A stretch of DNA of 64,000 bases from Gemmatimonadales bacterium (lineage in GTDB: Bacteria; Gemmatimonadota; Gemmatimonadetes; Gemmatimonadales; GWC2-71-9). The stretch covers positions 47,166 to 111,165 of the forward strand of contig DASUJH010000049.1 of NCBI GenBank assembly GCA_036279355.1, read 5' to 3'. The position numbers and the translations under genes were made by a program. The number at the start of each line of letters is the position of its first letter. The first letter of the stretch is position 1. Below are positions 58,795 to 64,000 of this stretch, one piece after another. The notes under the pieces were generated by a model. It saw only the letters and a list, made by a program, of their open reading frames with translations, was not told where the DNA came from and did no database searches.

Positions 58795-59655
58795 ATGACG
58801 TCGGTGGCCGGCGGCACGCCGCCCGGGGTGCGACCCCTGAATGCCGACATCGACGTGTTCGGCCTCACCCACCCGGGGCTCGTCCGGCCGAACAACGAGG
58901 ATCAATTCCTCATCGCGAGCCTGCACAAGACGATGCGGGTTCATTCGACGAGTGTTCCCGTCGACCGGCTGAGCGGGCTCACCAGTGAATCGCGCGGGCA
59001 TCTCTTCGTGGTGGCCGACGGCGTGGGCGGCCGTCCGGGCGGCGAGCACGCGAGCGGCACCGCGCTCCAGGCGATCGCCGCCTACGCAACCAACACGCTC
59101 CGGCTCTACTACCAGCACGATCCCGCCCCCGAAGGCCCCTTTCTCTCGGACCTCGAGGCCGCCGTATCCGAGGGCCACGCCGCCGTGCTGGCCGAGGCAG
59201 CCGGCACGGCGACGACGCTCACCATGATCCTGGTCCGGTGGCCCCGCGCCTATCTGGTCCACGTGGGCGACAGCCGGTGCTACCGGCTCCGCGAGGGAAA
59301 GCTCGAGCAGATGACGAAGGATCAGACGATGGCGCAGGCGCTGGTCGACGCGGGCGTCCTGCCGCCCGACCAGGTGAGCGAATCGCGCTGGGCCAACGTA
59401 CTCTCGAGCGCGCTCGGCGCCCAGGAGATGCGGCCGGCCATTACCAGCTTCGATTGCCGCTGGGAGGATGTCGTGATGCTCTGCACCGACGGCCTCACCA
59501 AGCACGTGGCCGATGACGAGATCGCGACGCAGCTCAGGGAAACCCGCTCGGCCGAGCAGATCTGCCGCAACCTGATCGAACTGGCGCTTGCCCGCGGCGG
59601 GAGCGACAACGTGACGGTGGTGGCGGGGCGGCTCAAGGAGCGGACGCTGGCGTAG
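58795..59655 (+). CDS. PP2C-family protein phosphatase
   Basis: 286 residues. All metal-site motifs are visible: RPNNEDQF, VVADGVGGRPGGE, the HVGDSRCYRL strand, MLCTDGL and GGSDNVTVV. It dephosphorylates Ser/Thr residues with manganese or magnesium. It is a plausible antagonist of the Ser/Thr kinase at 335 or others. An insertion of about 30 residues near 45-65 (from HKTMRVHSTS on) is longer than in the smallest members. It is a single gene. Confidence 0.94.
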   Translation: MTSVAGGTPPGVRPLNADIDVFGLTHPGLVRPNNEDQFLIASLHKTMRVHSTSVPVDRLSGLTSESRGHLFVVADGVGGRPGGEHASGTALQAIAAYATNTLRLYYQHDPAPEGPFLSDLEAAVSEGHAAVLAEAAGTATTLTMILVRWPRAYLVHVGDSRCYRLREGKLEQMTKDQTMAQALVDAGVLPPDQVSESRWANVLSSALGAQEMRPAITSFDCRWEDVVMLCTDGLTKHVADDEIATQLRETRSAEQICRNLIELALARGGSDNVTVVAGRLKERTLA

Positions 59656-59802
59656 CGGCTGGGCACCCGCGGCGGATGGCCGGCCGAGGTCGAGGGCCGT
59701 GCGGGTAAGCGTTGTGGAGCGTTGGTCCGTCCAATCAGTGCACCCGAGCTCGCGGCCCTCGCGCCGCAGCCGGGCCTTCATCCCCCTGCACTGGAGGCCA
59801 CC

Positions 59803-60297
59803 ATGCTCCGCCGCGTCCTCGCTCCAGCCGCCATTCTGGTCCTGATCCTCTCGGGTTCGGCGTTCGCGGGCCCCAGCGCGCTCAGGTGGCCCCCCTGGCT
59901 GTCGATCGAATCACCAGTCAATCCGTACGATCCCGCCACGCGCGATGCGGTGCTGCTGGTGCATACGACGGTCCGCGACGGTCACACGACGGTCGCCGAC
60001 CTCTCGGGGAGCGCCGAGGGACTCGTGGGCGGCACCCGCCGGAGCGTACCGCTGCGGTTCGACACGACGGCGCACTCAGGCGTGTACGCCGTGCGGCGCC
60101 AGTGGCCGTTAGACGGAACCTGGCTGCTTCGCATCACGCTGCTGGGCCACACCACGGCGCTCGTCACGCTGGGACCGTCGGGCGACGTGGTAGCAGCGCG
60201 GGTGCCGACGCGCCGGAGCACCGGAGTGGTGTTGCCGCGAGCGGTGGCCGCGGCGGAGATCGACTCGGCGCTGGCCATAGTCGCGCGAACGCAATGA
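59803..60297 (+). CDS. Secreted protein of unknown function
   Basis: 164 residues with GGAGG upstream of the ATG at 59803. The signal peptide ends near SAFAGPS. The mature part is beta-rich ('LRWPPWLSIESPVNPYD', 'GVYAVRRQWPLDGTWLLRITLLGH') and resembles an Ig-like or FixH-type fold. It lies 16 bases upstream of the sigma-factor gene and is likely transcribed with it, so it could be a target or sensor of that system. Confidence 0.7.
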   Translation: MLRRVLAPAAILVLILSGSAFAGPSALRWPPWLSIESPVNPYDPATRDAVLLVHTTVRDGHTTVADLSGSAEGLVGGTRRSVPLRFDTTAHSGVYAVRRQWPLDGTWLLRITLLGHTTALVTLGPSGDVVAARVPTRRSTGVVLPRAVAAAEIDSALAIVARTQ

Positions 60298-60313
60298 CGG
60301 CAGCGCGCCCGGC

Positions 60314-60883
60314 GTGACCGCCCCGATCTACGACCTGCCTGGTTCGACCGTAACGGTGAACGACGTCGCGCCGCTCGACGACGTCGTTCGCCGCGCGCAG
60401 CAGGGCGACGTCGATGCGTTCGAGTCGCTCTATCGAGCGCACGCCGGCGCGATCCACATGCTGGCGCGCCGGATGCTCGGCGACGAGCGCGACGCCCGGG
60501 ACATGGTCCAGGATGTCTTCGTGCGGGCGTGGGAACGCCTGGCGTCGTTTCGCGGCCAAAGCGCGATCGGAACGTGGCTGCACCGCCTTGCGGTCAACCT
60601 CATCCTGGAACGGTGTCGGTCCTCGAGTCGCGACGCCGGCCGCTTCGTCGCGGTCGATGACTTCCCGAACCCCGCGTCCGCCGCCGGGAAGCTCGATGCG
60701 CGGATGGACCTCGAAGCCGCGCTGGCGCGATTGCCGCCGGGAGCCCGGACCGCGTTCGTCCTTCACGATCTCGAGGGCTACTCGCATGACGAGATCGCGC
60801 GCATCACAGGGTGCGCGCCGGGCACCGCGCGCGCCCAGCTGTGGCGGGCGCGCCGGCACCTCATGAGGCTCCTCGAACCATGA
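60314..60883 (+). CDS. ECF sigma factor
   Basis: 189 residues from a GTG. Sigma-2 region (about 22-95; 'ARDMVQDVFVRAWERLASFRGQSAIGTWLHRLAVN') and sigma-4 region (about 128-185; 'LPPGARTAFVLHDLEGYSHDEIARITGCAPGTARAQLWRAR') are both complete, with no extra domain. It directs polymerase to stress promoters. The gene overlaps the anti-sigma gene by ATGA, the usual arrangement for a pair. Confidence 0.95.
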   Translation: MTAPIYDLPGSTVTVNDVAPLDDVVRRAQQGDVDAFESLYRAHAGAIHMLARRMLGDERDARDMVQDVFVRAWERLASFRGQSAIGTWLHRLAVNLILERCRSSSRDAGRFVAVDDFPNPASAAGKLDARMDLEAALARLPPGARTAFVLHDLEGYSHDEIARITGCAPGTARAQLWRARRHLMRLLEP

Positions 60884-61557
60884 TCGATTCTGTCCCGGCG
60901 ACTCGGCGCCATCTCACCGAGGCAGAGCGCCACGGCATCGCCGACGACTCGCTCCCGGAGCGCAACCGAGCGGCTGTCACCGCCCATCTCTCGGGATGCG
61001 ACGCGTGCGCGGATGACGTCGCGCGATTGACAGCATTCATGGCCCGGATCGATCGGGACCGGCAGGCGCCGGCAGCGGCACTCGACGCCCTCTGGCCCGC
61101 CATCCGCGCCCGCATCGAGCGCGGCAATTCTGTGCCGACCTCCGAACCGGGGCCGCGGGCGCGATGGGCGATCGACCGGCGTTGGTGGTGGGTGGGCGCG
61201 GCCGCAGCGGCGGCATGGCTCGCCGTTGCGCTCTCGCGTCCCGGCGTACGGCCTCCGCTGGCTCCCGCGACGATCGCGCGAGCGGGCGACCCTGCCGTGA
61301 GGGAGGTCCTGGACTCGGCGCGCACATACGAGCAGCAGGTTACGGCGTTACTGGAGGAGCTCGAGTTGCGCCGATCGACGCTTCGCCCGGCCACGGCCGC
61401 TGCCCTTGATCATGACCTGCGGGTGGTCGACGGCGCCATCGCCGAACTGCACGAAGCGCTCGCGCACGACCCGGACAACCCTGCGTTGCATCAACTGCTG
61501 GCAGCGTCGTACCGGCAGAAACGTGACTTGCTCCGGCGGGTGGACAATGCGTCATGA
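60880..61557 (+). CDS. Anti-sigma factor with zinc finger and membrane helix
   Basis: 225 residues. The HxxxCxxC zinc motif (His36, Cys40, Cys43) is in the cytoplasmic N-terminal domain that holds the sigma factor. One membrane helix lies near 104-120 (WVGAAAAAAWLAVAL), and the periplasmic part forms a coiled helix (EQQVTALLEELELRR...). The sensed signal is probably outside the membrane. Confidence 0.92.
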   Translation: MIDSVPATRRHLTEAERHGIADDSLPERNRAAVTAHLSGCDACADDVARLTAFMARIDRDRQAPAAALDALWPAIRARIERGNSVPTSEPGPRARWAIDRRWWWVGAAAAAAWLAVALSRPGVRPPLAPATIARAGDPAVREVLDSARTYEQQVTALLEELELRRSTLRPATAAALDHDLRVVDGAIAELHEALAHDPDNPALHQLLAASYRQKRDLLRRVDNAS

Positions 61558-62446
61558 CAGATGCATAGCGGCGGTATGCCGAGACACCGCCAGCCTCACC
61601 ATACTCGCGCTGTCGGCGGCCGCGCTCGCGGGCGCGCAAGAGCCGGTGCTGCGCGCCCGCGCGCTCAACCCAACGGCGTCGGTCAAGGTTTTCGATCCTG
61701 CGGGATCGGTCCGCATCGTGGGCTGGGACCGCGACTCGATCGTGGTCCGGGGCCGCGTCCCGCCCGGCCAGCGGTTCTTCTTCGGAGGGTCCGCCGAAGG
61801 CGTCAAGCTCGGACTTGAGGACCGCGCCGGCGTGCAGGACTCGCCGCCGTGCGCCCTGGTGATTTATTTGCCGCGCCGTAGCCATGTCTCAGTGAAGACC
61901 GCGAGCGCCGCCATCACGGGCAGCGACGTTTCGGGCTGGTTCTACTCGGTTTCGGGGGCCGTGCATCTATCGGGATCCGCCAGTTCGATCGAAGCAGAGA
62001 CGATGGGTGGTAGCATCGATCTGGACGTCGTCGCGCCGTGGGTGCGTGCGCGGACCGGCGATGGCCCTCTCCTGCTGCGCGGAGCCCCCGAGGATGCCGA
62101 CGCCGCGACGATCGCGGGGGTGCTGGAGATCGCCAGTGCGGCCATCTTCCGCGGCCGGTTCGCGTCGGTGACCGGCGACATCCATTACGCCGGCGCGCCA
62201 CGGACCGGCGGGGTCTTCGAGTTTTCCGATCACAGCGGCGCCGTCGATCTGCTCCTGCCACGCGGCGCCGGTGGGGATTTTAATCTCTCAACCATCACCG
62301 GAGAGATCGTGAACGACTACGCCTCGGTCCGGCCCGCGATTCAGGGGACGGGCCCGGCCCGTTCGCTCCATCTCGAGCTCGGAGGGAATGGAGGGCACGT
62401 GACTGTGCGCACCTTCAAAGGCGCCATCCGGCTCCGCCGGCAATAG
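61547..62446 (+). CDS. DUF4097-type secreted beta-repeat protein
   Basis: 299 residues; the ATG overlaps the anti-sigma gene by 11 bases. The signal peptide ends near LAGAQ. The mature part has 'VKVFDPAGSVRIVGWDRDSIVVRG' and repeated beta-strand turns ('KTASAAITGSDVSG', 'ETMGGSIDLDV', 'STITGEIVNDYA') typical of the DUF4097 putative adhesin fold. Located as third gene of the ECF operon, it may be the surface output or sensor of the system. Confidence 0.82.
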   Translation: MRHDRCIAAVCRDTASLTILALSAAALAGAQEPVLRARALNPTASVKVFDPAGSVRIVGWDRDSIVVRGRVPPGQRFFFGGSAEGVKLGLEDRAGVQDSPPCALVIYLPRRSHVSVKTASAAITGSDVSGWFYSVSGAVHLSGSASSIEAETMGGSIDLDVVAPWVRARTGDGPLLLRGAPEDADAATIAGVLEIASAAIFRGRFASVTGDIHYAGAPRTGGVFEFSDHSGAVDLLLPRGAGGDFNLSTITGEIVNDYASVRPAIQGTGPARSLHLELGGNGGHVTVRTFKGAIRLRRQ

Positions 62447-62463
62447 CGCCTCCGCGCGCCATG

Positions 62464-63255
62464 TCAGGCTCCTGCGACGAGCCACGCGCCCCACCCGACG
62501 AGCAGCGCCCCCACCACGCGCCCGGCGACCGCCCCGCCCGGCACCGTCCGCTCGAGCAGCACGAATGCCGCGATCGCCGCCACCCACGCGAGGTTCATTA
62601 CCCCCGCCACGAAGAGCAGCGCCATCAGGAGCCAGCAGCAGCCGAGGCACCAGACTCCGTGCCGCGCGCCCATCGCGAGCGCGCCGAAGGCGCCCTCGCG
62701 CCACTCGGTCGTGAGGAAGTGCAGCGGAGACCGGCAATGGGTCAGGCACGCCGACTTTAGCGGCGTGAACTGGAAGAGACCGGCCGCGATCAGAATCCCG
62801 CCCGCGAGCGCGGGCGCGGCACGGAGCGTGGCCGGCGAGACGAGCGCCGCGCCGTGCAGCGCCCACTCGGCGGTGCCGGCGAGCGCGCTGAAGCCGATCC
62901 AGACGAGGAGATAGCCGGCGAGGAGGACCCACGCCGCCACTGCGGGCTCGCCGCGGGTGGCGCGCCGCCGCATCGTGCCGGCGTAGAGCAGCACCAGCGG
63001 AGCCGCAGCGGGCGCCATCATCGCCACCATCATGATCGCCCACATGACGATGAGGCTCGCGAGCTCCGCCCCGCCCCACGGCGCCGTGCTCGGCATCGCC
63101 ATCGCGCCGGGCATTGCCGTCGCGCCGCCGGATGTCATGCCCGCCATGCGCGCGAGCGCGAGCCACGCGAGCGCCGCCAGCGCCGCGACCCCGCCGAGCG
63201 CGAGCGCCCGGTCGCGGCGGATCAGCGCGTCAAGGCTGCCTGCCGTCCGCTCCAC
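62464..63255 (-). CDS. DUF2182 integral membrane protein
   Basis: 263 residues from a GTG at 63255. Seven or so membrane helices with the family motif 'LIVMWAIMMVAMMAPA' and Cys-rich 'CLGCCWLLM' near the end, plus 'SACLTHCRSP'. DUF2182 is predicted to bind metal. The gene follows the DUF1326 gene by one base, a conserved partnership. Confidence 0.88.
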   Translation of the reverse strand: MERTAGSLDALIRRDRALALGGVAALAALAWLALARMAGMTSGGATAMPGAMAMPSTAPWGGAELASLIVMWAIMMVAMMAPAAAPLVLLYAGTMRRRATRGEPAVAAWVLLAGYLLVWIGFSALAGTAEWALHGAALVSPATLRAAPALAGGILIAAGLFQFTPLKSACLTHCRSPLHFLTTEWREGAFGALAMGARHGVWCLGCCWLLMALLFVAGVMNLAWVAAIAAFVLLERTVPGGAVAGRVVGALLVGWGAWLVAGA

Positions 63256-63256
63256 G

Positions 63257-63907
63257 TCACTGGTTGGCCCACTTCGTCGGCGCGAAGCAGGCGTAGCGGC
63301 CCTCGTGGTGGAACCGGATCCCGTCGTAGTCGACCGACATCGTGCTGGTCGTGCAGATACTGCCGTCATTCCACATGAAGCCGCCCTTGGGGTACACGAT
63401 GTGGACCTCCTTTTCCTGGCCCGACACCGAGTCCCGGATCGGCGTCTGCACCACCTCGACCGCGCCGGGCACGCGGAAGCTCGACCGGGTGCCGTCCACC
63501 TTCATCTCGATCGGCCGGACGACGGGGCCGGTGAACGAAGTTATCGTCGCCGCGAGAGCCTCCCACGGCATGCCCCCGTGCTGGCCCGACATGATCTTGG
63601 CGACGGCCTCCACCTGCTCGGGGCGCGCCCGCTCGTCGACGAAGAGGACGACCCGCCCGTTGCCTTCGTGGATCGCCTTCGGGTACAGGCACACCGCCGC
63701 CATCCGCACGCCCGCGAGCGGCACCGCGCCGAACTGACCCCCGGTGATCTCGAAGCCGAGCACGAACTCGCAGTTGCCGTGGTCGGGAAATCCACCGAAT
63801 TGGCAGTTGCAGCCGTGGTTGCAGTTGCAACATTCAATCTGGTTCAGCGTAACGTGATACGGCGTGCGCGCGGCGCTGCTCGGCGTTGGCTGCGTTGCTT
63901 GCGTCAT
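63257..63907 (-). CDS. DUF1326-domain protein
   Basis: 216 residues with GGAG 8 bases before the ATG. The N-terminal 'IECCNCNHGCNCQFGG' Cys cluster is the DUF1326 mark and could hold a metal. The rest is beta-rich with a conserved 'KVDGTRSSFRVPG' strand and 'YSxxG'-type end. It forms a pair with the DUF2182 membrane protein. The function is unknown; a metal- or redox-linked role is only suggested by the cysteines. Confidence 0.88.
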   Translation of the reverse strand: MTQATQPTPSSAARTPYHVTLNQIECCNCNHGCNCQFGGFPDHGNCEFVLGFEITGGQFGAVPLAGVRMAAVCLYPKAIHEGNGRVVLFVDERARPEQVEAVAKIMSGQHGGMPWEALAATITSFTGPVVRPIEMKVDGTRSSFRVPGAVEVVQTPIRDSVSGQEKEVHIVYPKGGFMWNDGSICTTSTMSVDYDGIRFHHEGRYACFAPTKWANQ

Positions 63908-64000
63908 GGTGATGGCTCCTTCGCCCGTGGTGGGCGATGAGAAGGTTCGGATTCGTTCGATGTGGAAGGCGACGCCGGAAATCGAGCGGGCGCGCGTAGA

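Noticed and set aside
1..64000. tRNA, rRNA, CRISPR arrays, insertion sequences
   Set aside because: No cloverleaf-like, rRNA-like, regularly spaced repeat, or transposase sequence could be recognised.

Overview
This window is a very GC-rich bacterial chromosome segment with tightly packed, often overlapping genes. Several traits together suggest Gemmatimonadota or a close soil relative: a Ser/Thr kinase carrying a TolB-like domain and TPRs, many hybrid PAS/GAF histidine kinases, a caa3-type oxidase, an arginine operon that uses an acyl-ornithine carbamoyltransferase, an OmpA with TSP3 repeats, and many signal-peptide proteins. The assignment is an inference from gene content. I found no rRNA, tRNA, CRISPR array or insertion sequence, and no gene-free stretch longer than 300 bases.

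Layout. 1-4233: a partial lipoprotein, a membrane Ser/Thr kinase and an Ig-like lipoprotein, closed by a strong hairpin. 4341-13998 (minus): a nine-gene arginine operon, argG - P-loop protein of unknown function - argC - argD - argF' - argB - argE' - argH - argR. Nearly every junction overlaps, and a probable ArgR operator lies over the argG start codon. The carbamoyltransferase is of the N-acyl-ornithine type, so the inferred route goes through N-acylcitrulline, which the M20 deacylase ArgE' would cleave before ArgG and ArgH. 14211-17156: a hybrid histidine kinase. 17161-21422 (minus): an M42 aminopeptidase coupled to a degenerate paralogue, a small protein, an esterase and an aldo/keto reductase. 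21685-25158: OmpA with six TSP3 repeats, then EamA and AI-2E-type permeases on the other strand. 25222-29983: two histidine kinases and a lone receiver; one kinase and the receiver have lost key phosphotransfer residues.

29996-31979: small envelope proteins. 32084-33896: a short, visibly lower-GC island with a truncated hicB, a GIY-YIG protein, a small alarmone-hydrolase-like HD protein, and a ParE toxin whose antitoxin gene is frameshifted. 33904-43954: a histidine phosphatase, an S46 peptidase, OsmC, an FMN reductase, topoisomerase IB, a TesA-like esterase and a divergent YbbA/YbbP-like ABC system. 43997-50690: a ClpP paralogue with an Asn in the triad, a BON protein, a protein with a Ser/Arg-rich tail, a second AI-2E permease, an encapsulated-ferritin-like protein without an encapsulin, FabI and small proteins.

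51048-55200 (minus): ctaC-ctaD-ctaE-ctaF, the terminal oxidase. 55490-58699: a GreA-like factor coupled to a GroES-like protein, small proteins, a monoacylglycerol-lipase-like hydrolase and DUF983. 58795-62446: a PP2C phosphatase (a possible counterpart of the Ser/Thr kinase), a secreted protein, and an ECF sigma - anti-sigma - DUF4097 operon. 62464-63907 (minus): the DUF1326/DUF2182 pair.

The best leads are the acyl-ornithine carbamoyltransferase with non-standard specificity residues, the unassigned P-loop protein inside the arg operon, the orphan encapsulated-ferritin-like gene, and the set of degenerate partners placed next to intact paralogues.
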